Part shown: positions 6,988 to 16,173 of the stretch, one piece after another
Numbering within the stretch: the first letter of the stretch is position 1
Layout: each line of letters begins with the position of its first letter
Origin: Akkermansia muciniphila
Lineage (GTDB): Bacteria > Verrucomicrobiota > Verrucomicrobiia > Limisphaerales > BJHT01
Reading direction: 5' to 3'
Assembly (NCBI GenBank): GCA_945861535.1
Contig: CAMAUZ010000048.1
Location: 1-57,525 of the forward strand
Length of the DNA: 57,525 bases
Translations under genes and position numbers: made by a program
Notes under the pieces: generated by a model
What the model was told of the DNA's origin: nothing
Databases searched by the model: none
Seen by the model: the letters and a program-made list of their open reading frames with translations, nothing else

Positions 6988-8730
6988 ATGCCTGCCATCA
7001 AATCCCTGGGCGAACGCGTCGCCGACGCGCTGATCGAGGACGGCCTGCTGCCCAAGACCAAGGTCGAGGAACTCCTCGAGTTGCAGAAAAAAGACGGCAC
7101 GCGGCTGCTCAAGCTTCTCGCCGAAAAAGCGCTCGTCAACGACATCGACCTCGCCGTCGCCACCGGCCGCGTCCTCAACACGCCACCCGTCAATCTCCCC
7201 CGCATCGGCATCCCGCCCGAGGTCGCGGGCCTCATCTCGAAGGAACTCGCCAAGACCTACTGCGTCCTGCCGGTGTCGCGCCTCGAGACCAAGCTCTTCC
7301 TCGCGATGGCCGATCCGCTGAACGTCCTCGCCATCGACGAGGTCCGGCGTATCACCAAGCTCGAGGTCAGCCCGCTCATCGCCCCCGAAAAAGCGATTCT
7401 CGACAAGCTCAACAACCTCGATCCCGGCCGCAACGCCAGCATGGAGGAAGTCATCAAGGCCGCCGAAAAACAGGCCGAGCTGGAAGCCGAGGCCGACGGC
7501 GCGCAATTGATCGCCGAGGAAAATGACAAGCTCAGCGCCGACCAACTCGCCGCCGCTGGCGAGGAAGTGCCCGTCGTCAAGCTCGCCAACCTCATCCTCG
7601 TCCAGGCCGTCAAGGACCGCGCCAGCGACATCCATATCGAGCCGTTTGAGAAAATGGTGCGCCTGCGCTACCGCGTGGACGGCGTGCTCATCGACGCGAC
7701 GCCGCCGCCGAAGAATCTCCAGATGGCCCTGATTTCACGGCTCAAAATCATGTGCAGCCTCGACATCGCCGAGCGCCGCCTGCCGCAGGACGGCCGCATG
7801 AGGATGAAAGTCGGGAGCAAGGACATCGACCTGCGCGTGTCGTTCATGCCCACGGTCCACGGCGAAAAAGTCGTCCTCCGCGTCCTCGACAAATCCAATC
7901 TCACCGCCAGCCTCGACAAGCTCGGGATGGATGCGCACACCTTCAAACGCTTCAAGGAAGCCGTCGATGCGCCCCACGGTTTGATCCTCGTCACCGGTCC
8001 GACCGGCTCGGGCAAGACCACCACGCTTTACTCCGCGCTCAACGAACTCAACAACCCCGACTACAACATCATCACCGTCGAGGACCCGGTGGAGTTTCAG
8101 ATTCCCGGCATCAACCAGGTGCCGGTGAAAAAAGAGATCGGCCTCACCTTCGCCACCGCGCTGCGCTCGATCCTGCGCCAGGACCCGGACATCGTCATGA
8201 TCGGTGAAATCCGCGACTCCGAGACCGCCGAGATTGCCGTCGAGGCCGCGCTCACCGGCCACCAGGTCCTGAGCACGATGCACTGCAACGACGCCGCCGG
8301 CGCCATCTCGCGCCTCGACGACATGGGCATCGCGCCCTTCCTCATCTCCTCCTCGCTCCTGCTCACCTGCGCCCAGCGCCTCATGCGCCGCATCTGTCCC
8401 GCGTGCAAGGAGCCGATCACCTATCCGGCCAAAATGTTCGAGGACCTCAACATCGAGCGGAAATTCTTCGATGGCGTGCAGCTCTTCCGCGGCCGCGGCT
8501 GCGACCGCTGCAAAAACACCGGCTACACCGGGCGGCTGGCCATCATCGAGGTCATGCCGATCTCCGATGAGATCCGGAAGCTCATCATCAAGCGCGTGAG
8601 CGCTATGGAAGTCGCCAAAGTCGCCGAGGCCGAAGGCATGAAAAACCTCCGCGTCGTCGCCCTCGACAAAGTCCGCGACGGCGTGTCCACCCTCGAACAA
8701 GCGCTGCTGCTGACGGCGAATAATCACTAG
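6988..8730 (+). CDS. Type IV pilus / type II secretion assembly ATPase (PilB/GspE family)
   Basis: A 580-residue ATPase. The N-terminal MshEN domain (about 1-150) is followed by a charged linker and the motor domain. Walker A is GPTGSGKT (residues 337-344), Walker B lies in DIVMIGEIRD, and the zinc-binding cysteines are CPAC and CDRC in the C-terminal part, all typical of extension ATPases. The SDIHIEP Asp/His box is also present. The protein polymerises pilins from the inner face of the cytoplasmic membrane. No other pilus genes are close by, so the pilM-Q and pilin genes must be elsewhere. It is co-transcribed with the upstream TPR/MshEN gene. Confidence 0.93.
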   Translation: MPAIKSLGERVADALIEDGLLPKTKVEELLELQKKDGTRLLKLLAEKALVNDIDLAVATGRVLNTPPVNLPRIGIPPEVAGLISKELAKTYCVLPVSRLETKLFLAMADPLNVLAIDEVRRITKLEVSPLIAPEKAILDKLNNLDPGRNASMEEVIKAAEKQAELEAEADGAQLIAEENDKLSADQLAAAGEEVPVVKLANLILVQAVKDRASDIHIEPFEKMVRLRYRVDGVLIDATPPPKNLQMALISRLKIMCSLDIAERRLPQDGRMRMKVGSKDIDLRVSFMPTVHGEKVVLRVLDKSNLTASLDKLGMDAHTFKRFKEAVDAPHGLILVTGPTGSGKTTTLYSALNELNNPDYNIITVEDPVEFQIPGINQVPVKKEIGLTFATALRSILRQDPDIVMIGEIRDSETAEIAVEAALTGHQVLSTMHCNDAAGAISRLDDMGIAPFLISSSLLLTCAQRLMRRICPACKEPITYPAKMFEDLNIERKFFDGVQLFRGRGCDRCKNTGYTGRLAIIEVMPISDEIRKLIIKRVSAMEVAKVAEAEGMKNLRVVALDKVRDGVSTLEQALLLTANNH

Positions 8731-8754
8731 CGGGCCGGCCCGCCCGCGAGTGTC

Positions 8755-8850
8755 TTGTACGAGACGACGTGAGGAGTCTCTAACCTCTTTTTGCCCAACC
8801 ACGCGCCTCCCACCGACAAGGTCAGAGCCTCGTCACCTCGGCTCCTGCAA
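8755..8850. repeat. Palindromic element A2
   Basis: Inverted arms 8755-8786 and 8819-8850, more diverged than in A1 and A3 but sharing the ACGTGAGGAGTCTCTAACCT words. It lies 24 bases after the PilB-type stop codon and may double as a terminator. Confidence 0.7.
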
Positions 8851-8864
8851 AGCCCCGCCGGCGT

Positions 8865-9220
8865 AAGCTCAAAGGCTAAAGCTCAAAGCTCAAGGGAAGT
8901 GATCAAGCGAATCCAAGCACCAAGGCGTCACGTTTCCGTGAGGGCAACAGGAGCGCGGCCTTCAGGCCGCAGAAACGTGCGTGCTGCAGGGGGCGGGCGA
9001 ATTCTCCGCACTGCTTCTAAAGACTCACCAAACGGTGAACGGAGGTGCCCGCTCGGACTTTTGGAAGCGCTCGCTGCGGGCGGGCGTTTCTGCGGCCTGA
9101 AGGCCGCGCTCCTGACGCGTTGGTCCCGCCGACGCCCCGCGCGAAACTTCCATCGCGCCCCGCATGGTGCTTGGCGCTTGGAGTTTCCCTTGAGCTTTGA
9201 ACTTTGAGCTTTGAGCTTTT
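8865..9220. repeat. Element B1: heptad-arm pair enclosing element C1
   Basis: The left arm (8865-8926) and right arm (9165-9220) are inverted. Read towards the outside, each is TTCCC followed by four heptads. Right-arm units: TTGAGCT, TTGAACT, TTGAGCT, TTGAGCT, then T and C tracts. Left-arm units: TTGAGCT, TTGAGCT, TTAGCCT, TTGAGCT. Between the arms sits palindrome C1. The right arm ends 35 bases before the GT4 start at 9256. Confidence 0.85.
8948..9114. repeat. Palindromic element C1
   Basis: Perfect 30-bp inverted arms at 8948-8977 and 9085-9114. Each arm contains the hairpin GCGGCCTTCAGGCCGC. The 107-base spacer is homologous, in opposite orientation, to that of C2 at 47138-47304. Confidence 0.9.
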
Positions 9221-9255
9221 TTCCCCCCACCAAATCCCGACACTGCCGCCACGAC

Positions 9256-10446
9256 ATGAACCGGGTGCTTTTTATTGATCATGTGGACCGCATCCTCGGC
9301 GGAGCGCAGGTCAACCTCCTCGAGCTGCTGCCCGAGCTGCTCGGGGAGCCGTCGCTGCGCGTCGCGTGTGCGTGCGCGCCTGCCGGGCCGCTGGGCCAGC
9401 GCCTGCGCGAACTCGGCGTCGAACAATTCCCGCACCAGCTCCCGGCCGCCGCCGGCGCGCTGCGCGTGGTCGGTCGCGGCTTTTCTCCCCTCGGCATGCT
9501 CCGCGCCCACGTCGCGCTGCGCGAGGCCCAACGTGGATTGGAAAAAACCCTCGCCGCGTTTCAGCCCGCGGTCGTGATTTCCATTCCGAACAAAGACCAC
9601 TTCTGCGCCGCCGCCGCGTGCCGGCGCGCGGGCGTGCCCTCGGTCTGGTGGGTGAATGACATCGTCTCCGCGCAGTTCTTCTCGCGCCTCGTGCGCGCGG
9701 CGTTTTTGTTCCGCGCCAAACGCAGCGCCGCGCAGGTCGTGGTCGTTTCCGATTTCGCCCGCCGCGCGCTGCTCGACCAGGGCCTGCCCGCTGCGAAAGT
9801 CCGCACGATCCACAACGGCATCCCGCTTGCCCGCTACGCCCGCACGCCACCGGGCCATCTGCACCGGCTTCTGAAGCTCGCGCCCGACGAGCCGCTCGCG
9901 GGCATCGTCGGCCGCTTCACGCCGTGGAAGGGGCAGGACTTTTTCCTGCGCCTCGCCGCGCGCTGGGTGCGCAAAAACTCGCACGGGCATTTCGTTTTGG
10001 TCGGCCAGGCCTTCAACGACGAACAGGCGTTCGAGACCGACCTGAAACAGTTCGTCGCCACGCACGGACTCGGCGCGCGCGTTCACTTCGTCCCGTTTCA
10101 AGCCGCCGCCGCCGCGGTCTTCAGCGACCTGTCCTTGCTGCTGCATTGCTCGACCTCGCCGGAGCCGTTCGGTCGCGTGATCGTCGAGGCCATGGCCGCG
10201 GGCACGCCCGTGATTGCGGCCCGCGACGGCGGCGTGCCCGAGATCATCACGGACGGCGTGGACGGCTTGCTCGCGTCACCGGGCGATCTCGAATCCTATC
10301 TCGCCGCGCTGTGCAAACTCTGGGCCGCACCGCCGAACCCCGCACTCGCCGCCGCCGCGCACCGCACCGTCGCCGAGCGCTTCTCCATCGCCCGCGTGAA
10401 GATGGAGTTTCTAAAACTCCTCGCCGACGTGAACGCCGCCGCATGA
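9256..10446 (+). CDS. GT4-family glycosyltransferase
   Basis: A 396-residue GT-B enzyme. The ATG at 9256 is preferred over upstream in-frame codons because the Rossmann strand MNRVLFIDHVDRILGGAQVNLLELL starts there and the upstream codons fall in or beside repeat element B1. Further motifs: VSDFARRALL, AGIVGRFTPWKGQDFFL (donor-site loop) and the EX7E region PEPFGRVIVEAMAAGTPVIA. Such enzymes build exopolysaccharide or O-antigen chains on a lipid carrier in the cytoplasm. The stop overlaps the next GT4 start (ATGA), so both are translated together. Donor sugar cannot be predicted. Confidence 0.87.
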   Translation: MNRVLFIDHVDRILGGAQVNLLELLPELLGEPSLRVACACAPAGPLGQRLRELGVEQFPHQLPAAAGALRVVGRGFSPLGMLRAHVALREAQRGLEKTLAAFQPAVVISIPNKDHFCAAAACRRAGVPSVWWVNDIVSAQFFSRLVRAAFLFRAKRSAAQVVVVSDFARRALLDQGLPAAKVRTIHNGIPLARYARTPPGHLHRLLKLAPDEPLAGIVGRFTPWKGQDFFLRLAARWVRKNSHGHFVLVGQAFNDEQAFETDLKQFVATHGLGARVHFVPFQAAAAAVFSDLSLLLHCSTSPEPFGRVIVEAMAAGTPVIAARDGGVPEIITDGVDGLLASPGDLESYLAALCKLWAAPPNPALAAAAHRTVAERFSIARVKMEFLKLLADVNAAA

Positions 10447-11660
10447 ACCCCGCGCGCCATTTCATTTTCCTGACGCTCGGATTTCATCCCGACCAGGTCG
10501 GCGGCGCGTTTCGTTACGTGGCCGAAGTGGCCACGCGGCTCGCTGCGCGCGGGCATCGGGTGGAAGTCATCTGCCCGAACGCCGACCACCAACGCCCCGC
10601 GCCCGAGACGCGCCGCGGCGTGACGCTGCTGCGCTTTCCCAATGGCGAGGGTTTTTTCTGGACGAACTGGCGGCGCGAAAACGCCGCGGCCCGCGGGCTT
10701 CTCCACGCCTGTCTCGCCAACGCCGGCCCCGCCGCGCGCCCGCTCGTCGTCGTGTGCCACGCGTTCCTCGCTCCGGCCGCGGCGGATGCGCCCGCGCCGC
10801 AGGTGGCGCTCTTCACCGGGCCGTGGGCGGAGGAGTTTTTGTTCTCACGCCAGGCTCGCCGCCGCTCGCTGCCCAAGCGCTGTTTCGACACGCTCGTCGC
10901 GGAGCGACTGCGTGCCGTCGAGCGCGCCGGACTCGTGCGGGCGCGGCGCATTCTCACCATCAGCGAGTACTACGTGGCGCAGTTGCCGCAGTGGCATCCC
11001 ATCGCGCTGCCGCCCGTGACGATGATGTCCGGGGGCGTGGACGCGGAGACATTTTGTCCCGTCACCGTCCGCGCCGCCGTGCGCACGAAACTCGGTCTCG
11101 CGCCGGACGAGTTGGTTTTCCTCACCGTGCGCCGCCTCGATCCGCGCATGGGCTTGCTCACGCTGCTCGAAGCGTTCGCCGTCGCCCGGCGCGAGCATCC
11201 GCAGGCCCGGCTGTGGCTCGCGGGCACCGGGCCGCAGCGTGACGAACTCACGGCCCGCGCCGCCGCGCTGGGGCTTGGCGAAGCCGTGCGCTTCCATGGT
11301 TTTGTGCCCGACGCCGATCTGTCCGACTGCTACCGCGCGGCCGACTGCACCGTCGTGCCGTCGCTCGCGCTCGAAGGTTTCGGATTGGTGACGGCGGAAT
11401 CGCTCGCGTGCGGCACGCCCGTGCTCGGCTCGGATTCCGGGGCCACGCCCGAACTGCTCGCGCCGCTCGGGCGGCACCTGCTGTTCCCCTCCGGCTCCGC
11501 CGAATCGCTGGCGGATAAACTCGGCGAAGTGCTCGCCAGCCCCGCGTCCCTCCCCGCCCGCGAACGCTGTCGCGACTACGCGGTGCGAGCCTTCTCCTGG
11601 GATCGACCCGTGGCCGCGCTCGAACAGGCCGCTGTGGAACTAACCGGACCCATGCGATGA
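10443..11660 (+). CDS. GT4-family glycosyltransferase
   Basis: A 405-residue GT-B enzyme. It starts MNPARHFIFLTLGFHPDQVGG, includes ILTISEYYVAQLPQW, VFLTVRRLDPRMGLLTLLEAF (the V-x-R-L-x-P-x-K/M-G loop) and LEGFGLVTAESLACGTPVLG (EX7E site), and ends near 11660. It is coupled by a four-base overlap to the preceding GT4 gene. The pair probably adds successive sugars to one repeating unit (inference). The 970-base gap behind it is filled by repeats D1 and E1, then a third GT4 gene follows on the same strand. Confidence 0.87.
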   Translation: MNPARHFIFLTLGFHPDQVGGAFRYVAEVATRLAARGHRVEVICPNADHQRPAPETRRGVTLLRFPNGEGFFWTNWRRENAAARGLLHACLANAGPAARPLVVVCHAFLAPAAADAPAPQVALFTGPWAEEFLFSRQARRRSLPKRCFDTLVAERLRAVERAGLVRARRILTISEYYVAQLPQWHPIALPPVTMMSGGVDAETFCPVTVRAAVRTKLGLAPDELVFLTVRRLDPRMGLLTLLEAFAVARREHPQARLWLAGTGPQRDELTARAAALGLGEAVRFHGFVPDADLSDCYRAADCTVVPSLALEGFGLVTAESLACGTPVLGSDSGATPELLAPLGRHLLFPSGSAESLADKLGEVLASPASLPARERCRDYAVRAFSWDRPVAALEQAAVELTGPMR

Positions 11661-11689
11661 ATTTGGAAGCGGTGTTTGGAAATTGAAAA

Positions 11690-12616
11690 CCACGGATGCA
11701 CACCGATAAACACGGATGAAAACCGCTTTCTTCAGCCCGACCGAGTGCCTCAGCCGTAGCCAATGCGGAGCCCGGCCGGTCCCCGTTTGCAGTGCCTGGG
11801 GCGGCAAGCAAGCGGCGGAACATGCCGACGACCTAGGTACTGCCTACGCACCGCCTACGCACTGCGCGCGGGCACGCCCCGTTCCCGTCCCGGAGGGACG
11901 CCGGAGGAGATTAGCCGGGGGCAAGTCCGCTCCAGCGGACGCCGCCCCCGGAAACGGTGCCGCTTGGCTCCGTGCCCCAGCGGGGCATCGAAGAAACAGG
12001 CCTGCGGCGACGAGTGCTGGCGGAAAGGCTGCGGGGTGGACGCCGCCAAAAATTTCTTCGATGCCCCGCTGGGGCATGGCCCGTTCGGGGGCGCAACCGG
12101 GGGCCGCGCCCGCTGCGCGGACTTGCCCCCGGCTAATTTCCTACGGAATCCCTCCGGGACGAAGAGCAAGGCGGTGGAGTCAATTCTTGCATCGTGGGCT
12201 GACGGCCAAGGCGGCGGCAAAATCCGCGCGCGCCGCGAGGATTTTACGGTCGCACGGACGGTTAGTTCAGCCCGCCGCCAATTCGTCTCTTTCCATTCCC
12301 TTGCCCCAGATTCCCCTGCCCAATTCGGCCCTGCTCGCAGCGGCTCCGTCCCGCGCCACCAACCAAATTACCCCTGTTCCGCCACGCCCGGAGCGCCCAC
12401 TCCGGGACCAGAGTTTTAGAATTTTCCGGTGCTCCTCTCCTCGTTCAAGCGCTGCGACCGGGACGGTCGCGCTCCGCTTTGGTGGCGGCTCCGCCGCTCT
12501 GTGGGCACCGTGGGTCCGTGCGCCTCTCGGTAGTGGCGACGGCGTTGGCACAGCTCAGCCGCAGCGCCGGTCAGGCCCCTTTCACCCCCGTGTTCATCCG
12601 TGTCCATCCGTGGTTA
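11690..12616. repeat. Family E arms (E1) bracketing the 11661-12632 gap
   Basis: Inverted words of about 28 bases: CCACGGATG...ACACGGATG at 11690-11718 and the reverse complement (CGTGTTCATCCG, CCATCCGTGG) at 12588-12615. The E words lie close to the ends of the gap, and element D1 lies between them. The 12162-12587 part has no convincing gene, only GC-rich open frames; 12440-12520 shares words with the D flanks. Confidence 0.65.
11886..12161. mobile_element. Palindromic element D1, 276 bp
   Basis: Outer inverted arms of 45 bases (11886-11930 and 12117-12161) start with CGTCCCGGAGGGACG and contain TTAGCCGGGGGCAAGTCC. A perfect inner inverted pair of 24 bases (11973-11996 and 12053-12076) contains CCAGCGGGGCATCGAAGAA. 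The core length equals that of D2 and D3 exactly, and homology fades out over roughly another 100 bases on each side. No transposase is encoded; it behaves like a MITE-type element. Confidence 0.85.
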
Positions 12617-12632
12617 AACACCAGTTCCTAGG

Positions 12633-13757
12633 ATGAAAATTCTCGAACTCGGCAAGTTCTACTTCCCGCACAAAGGTGGCATCGAAACGCTGCTGCGCGC
12701 GTGGTCCGAGGGCTTCGTGCGGCGCGGCGCGGAAGTCGATTGCGTGGTGGCGAATGATGCTGCGCGGACGGTCCACGAGGTGATCAACGGCGTGCGCGTC
12801 CACCGGCTGGCCAGCTACGGCACGGTGCTCTCGACTTCGGTTTGCCCAGCCTATCTCGCGGCCACGCGCCGGCACGCGGCTGATCTTTGGCATGTTCAGT
12901 TTCCCAACCCATTGGCCGATATTTCCAGCATTGCGGGTGATCGCACGACGCCGCTGGTCCTGAGCTACCACTGCGATGTGGTGCGGCAGGCGGCCGTGAT
13001 GCGGTTTTACCGGCCCGTGCTGAACGCGCTGCTGCGCCGGGCGACGCGGATCGTCGTGTCCACGCCGCAGCATTTGGAGTATTCGCCGTGGCTCGCGCCG
13101 TATCGCGCCAAGTGCGAGGTGATCCCGTTCGGGATCAATCTCGCGGCGCTGACGCTCACGCCGGAACACGAACGCCGCGTCGCCGAGCTGCGCCGCGAAG
13201 CCGGCGGCCGGCCCATCGTGCTGAATGTCGGGCGGCTCGTCGGTTACAAGGGACAGCGGTATTTGATTGAGGCCTTGCGCGAGCTCGACGCGGTCGCGTG
13301 GATCGTGGGCACCGGCCCGCTCGAAGCGGAACTGCGCCGGCTTGCGGGCGAACTGGGCGTCGCCGACCGCGTGAAGCTCTGGGGCGGCGTGAGCGACGCA
13401 GAGCTGCCGGCGCTGTTGCATGCGTGCGACGTGTTCGCGCTGCCGTCGATCACGGCGGCCGAGGCGTTCGGCATTGTGCAGGTGGAGGCGATGGCCTGCG
13501 GCAAACCGGTGGTGAGTTGCGCGTTGCCATCGGGGGTAAAATTTGTCAATCAACACGGCGTGACGGGACTGCTGGTCACTCCTGCTGACCGTGCGGCGCT
13601 GGCCGCCGGGATACGTTCGCTCCTGGAGGATGCCAACTTGCGCCAACGCCTCGGGGCCGCCGCGCGCACCCGCGCCGAACGTGAGTTTGCGGAAGACGTG
13701 ATGGTGGACCGTTATTGGAATTGCTTCGAGCGGGTGCTCGCAGCACGGAAATCGTGA
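12633..13757 (+). CDS. GT4-family glycosyltransferase
   Basis: A 374-residue GT-B enzyme starting MKILELGKFYFPHKGGIETLL. It has LVLSYHCDVV, VIPFGINLAAL, VLNVGRLVGYKGQRYLIEAL (donor-binding loop) and the EX7E site EAFGIVQVEAMACGKPVVS. This is the pattern of mannosyl/rhamnosyl GT4 enzymes of surface polysaccharides. Its stop codon overlaps the GTG start of the phosphoglycosyltransferase gene (GTGA), so chain initiation and elongation enzymes are co-expressed. Confidence 0.88.
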   Translation: MKILELGKFYFPHKGGIETLLRAWSEGFVRRGAEVDCVVANDAARTVHEVINGVRVHRLASYGTVLSTSVCPAYLAATRRHAADLWHVQFPNPLADISSIAGDRTTPLVLSYHCDVVRQAAVMRFYRPVLNALLRRATRIVVSTPQHLEYSPWLAPYRAKCEVIPFGINLAALTLTPEHERRVAELRREAGGRPIVLNVGRLVGYKGQRYLIEALRELDAVAWIVGTGPLEAELRRLAGELGVADRVKLWGGVSDAELPALLHACDVFALPSITAAEAFGIVQVEAMACGKPVVSCALPSGVKFVNQHGVTGLLVTPADRAALAAGIRSLLEDANLRQRLGAAARTRAEREFAEDVMVDRYWNCFERVLAARKS

Positions 13758-14914
13758 GGACTTATCTCGCCATGTTTATTCTGTCGGCCCTCGGGGCGTG
13801 GTTCGCCACGCCGTGGGTGCGCCGGCTGGCATGGCGGTATGGCGTGCTCGACCAACCCGGCGATCGCAAGGTCCACACCGAGCCGATGGCGCGTCTCGGC
13901 GGGCTGGCGGTCTTCATTGGTTTCTGCCTGCCGTGGCTGGGCTTTCTCCTGCTGAAAAATCGCGTCGCGGGCATCTTCGCCGAGTATTGGGAAATGTTCT
14001 GGGCGCTGCTGGCCGGATCGCTCGCCATGCTGCTGCTCGGAGTTTACGACGACCTCAAGGGCCTGAAGGCGACGCCCAAGTTTCTCGTGCAGACGGCGGT
14101 GGCGGTGACGCTCTACTACGCCGGTTTCAAGATCACGCGTCTGACCAATCCCTTCGGCCCCGCCATCGAGCTCGAATGGCTCGCGCTGCCCGTCTCGGTG
14201 CTCTGGATGGTCGGCATCACCAACGCGATCAACCTGCTCGACGGCATCGACGGCCTCGCGACCGGCGTCACCGCGTGCATCGCGATGTCGCTGGCGTTGA
14301 TCAACATCGTGTACGGCAATGTCATCGTGGCGCTGCTGACGCTCGCGCTGGCCGGGGCGTGCTTCGGTTTCCTGCCGTTCAACTCGTCGCCGGCGCGGAT
14401 TTTTCTCGGCGACACGGGCAGTTTGTTCATGGGTCTGATGCTGGCGTGCATCGGGATTCTGTCGCTGTTCAAGGCGGCGACGGCGACCTTCATCCTCGTG
14501 CCGGTGTTGATTTTCGGCGTGCCGTTGTTCGACACCGTCGCCGTGATGCTCGGGCGGCTGGTGCGAAGAAAACCGCTGTTTGAAGGCGACAAAACGCATG
14601 TGCATCACCGCTTGCTGCGCGCGGGCATGACGCACAAGGAGGCCGCGTTTTATCTCTACGCCGTCACGCTGCTGCTCGCGGGCGTGGCCATTTTCATCAG
14701 TTTCAATCAAAGCGCCGAGGGCTTCTGGTATTTCGGCACGCTCGGGTTGTTGGTGGCCACGGGTGGCTGGCTGGCGTGGCGGCTGCGCGCCTTCCGGCGG
14801 CCCACGACGCGGGACCGCGAGACGACAACGGGGGACCTCAAGGCGGCTGCCGCGATTGCGCCGGTCGCAAGCGAATCATGCTCGAACTCGAAGAAGCCCT
14901 GTCCCGTATCCTGA
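13754..14914 (+). CDS. WecA/TagO-like undecaprenyl-phosphate N-acetylhexosamine-1-phosphate transferase
   Basis: A 386-residue polytopic membrane enzyme of the MraY/WecA family. I use the GTG at 13754 (overlapping the previous stop) because members often begin with an RTYLA-type first helix; ATG 13772 is the alternative. Motifs: GDRKVHTEPMARLGG (loop 1), GVYDDLKGL (Asp pair), NAINLLDGIDGLATG, FLGDTGSLFMG and HVHHRLLRAGMTHKEA (His-rich loop). It loads the first sugar-phosphate on undecaprenyl phosphate and so starts a surface polysaccharide. The 3' end overlaps the moeA start by 37 bases, and its last residues (SESCSNSKKPCPVS) look unconstrained. Confidence 0.9.
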   Translation: MRTYLAMFILSALGAWFATPWVRRLAWRYGVLDQPGDRKVHTEPMARLGGLAVFIGFCLPWLGFLLLKNRVAGIFAEYWEMFWALLAGSLAMLLLGVYDDLKGLKATPKFLVQTAVAVTLYYAGFKITRLTNPFGPAIELEWLALPVSVLWMVGITNAINLLDGIDGLATGVTACIAMSLALINIVYGNVIVALLTLALAGACFGFLPFNSSPARIFLGDTGSLFMGLMLACIGILSLFKAATATFILVPVLIFGVPLFDTVAVMLGRLVRRKPLFEGDKTHVHHRLLRAGMTHKEAAFYLYAVTLLLAGVAIFISFNQSAEGFWYFGTLGLLVATGGWLAWRLRAFRRPTTRDRETTTGDLKAAAAIAPVASESCSNSKKPCPVS

Positions 14915-16086
14915 CGCGGATGCCCGGCCCGCGGCGGGAGACCGCCCCGCTCGAAGCCGCGCTCGGCCGCATGATTCTCGACACCGTTGCCGCGCCCATT
15001 TCCCTGCCTCCGTTCGACAACTCCGCGATGGATGGCTACGCCGTGCGCGCCGCCGACGTTGCTGGTGCCAGCCCGGAGAATCTCCGCTCGCTGCGGCTGA
15101 TCGGGCGCACTGCGGCGGGCGAAGTTTTCGGCGGTGAGGTCGCGGCGGGGACATGCGTGCGGGTGTTCACCGGTTCGCCGCTGCCGCGCGGCGCGGATGC
15201 CGTCGTGATGCAGGAGGACACGCGCACCGACCCGCAAGCGCTGGGTGAAGTCGCTTTTCTCGACGCCGCGAAACCGTGGGAAAATGTCCGCTTCGCCGGC
15301 GAAGACGTGAAAGCGGGCATCACCGTGGCGAGCGCGGGCGAACGCCTTTCCACCGGCCGCGCGAGCCTGCTGGCAGCGCTCGGGATCAGCACTGTCGCCG
15401 TCGGGCGTCAGCCACTGGTGAGCCTGCTGGCGACCGGCAGCGAACTCCGCGAGGCCGGGCAACCGCTCGCGCCCGGCCAGATTTACGAGAGCAACCGCCT
15501 CGGTCTCGGCGCGTTTGCCGCACTGGCGGGCGGGCGTCCGCAGCGTTTCCCGCTCGTGAGCGACACCCTCGCGGGCACGCGCGCCGCGCTCGCGGAGGCG
15601 TTCGCGCAGTGCGATGTGGTGGTGACTTCCGGCGGCGTGTCCGTGGGGGAATTTGATTTCGTGAAGGACGCCTTCACCTCGCTCGGCGGCGAGTTGGATT
15701 TCTGGAAGGTCGCCATCCGCCCCGGGAAGCCCTTCGTCTTTGGCCAGCTCGGGGAGAAATTTCTCTTCGGCGTCCCCGGCAATCCGGTCTCGGCACTCGT
15801 CACCTTTTTCCTGCTGGTCCGCCCCGCCCTCCTGCGCTGGCAGGGTGCCCGCGATCTCTCGCCGCCGACGCATCCCGGCATTCTGGCGGAACCCCTGCTC
15901 AACCGCGGCGACCGCCGCCATTTCATCCGCGTGACCGTCGATCCCACCGGCTCTGTGCGTCCTTCCGGCGTGCAAGCCTCCCACTTCCTCTCGTCGCTGG
16001 CCGACGCCCACGGCCTGGTTGATGTTCCGCCCGCAACCACTCTCGCCGCCGGCCAGCCTGTGCGCGTACTGCGCTGGGACGATTGA
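14878..16086 (+). CDS. moeA: Molybdopterin molybdenumtransferase MoeA
   Basis: A 402-residue protein. The start at ATG 14878 (MLELEEALSRIL) is set by the conserved N-terminal helix. It contains PPFDNSAMDGYAV (MoeA signature), GEVAAGTCVRVFTGSPLPRGADAVVMQED, TGSELREAGQPLAPGQIYESN, and the MoCF-like active site VVTSGGVSVGEFDFVKDAF with KPGKP-type IRPGKPFVFG and GVPGNPVSALVTF. MoeA inserts molybdate into adenylylated molybdopterin in the cytosol. The length is standard. It overlaps the WecA-like gene, an unusual link of cofactor synthesis and polysaccharide genes that is probably only transcriptional. No other Mo-cofactor gene is near. Confidence 0.95.
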   Translation: MLELEEALSRILTRMPGPRRETAPLEAALGRMILDTVAAPISLPPFDNSAMDGYAVRAADVAGASPENLRSLRLIGRTAAGEVFGGEVAAGTCVRVFTGSPLPRGADAVVMQEDTRTDPQALGEVAFLDAAKPWENVRFAGEDVKAGITVASAGERLSTGRASLLAALGISTVAVGRQPLVSLLATGSELREAGQPLAPGQIYESNRLGLGAFAALAGGRPQRFPLVSDTLAGTRAALAEAFAQCDVVVTSGGVSVGEFDFVKDAFTSLGGELDFWKVAIRPGKPFVFGQLGEKFLFGVPGNPVSALVTFFLLVRPALLRWQGARDLSPPTHPGILAEPLLNRGDRRHFIRVTVDPTGSVRPSGVQASHFLSSLADAHGLVDVPPATTLAAGQPVRVLRWDD

Positions 16087-16173
16087 GCACGCCCCGCCCG
16101 CCGAGCGACACCCCGCCTCCAATCCGATCCTACTCTGACAAGTCAGCCGCGAAGCATTTCCAAGGAAATCCCT

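Noticed and set aside
8791-9207. Frame of 138 codons between the PilB-type ATPase and GT4 genes
   Set aside because: Composed of elements A2, B1 and C1; the product contains repeated repeat-derived words only.
11716-12636. A 306-codon frame through element D1 between two GT4 genes
   Set aside because: It runs through palindromic arms in a repeat region, has no recognisable domain, and the other D copies do not preserve the full frame.
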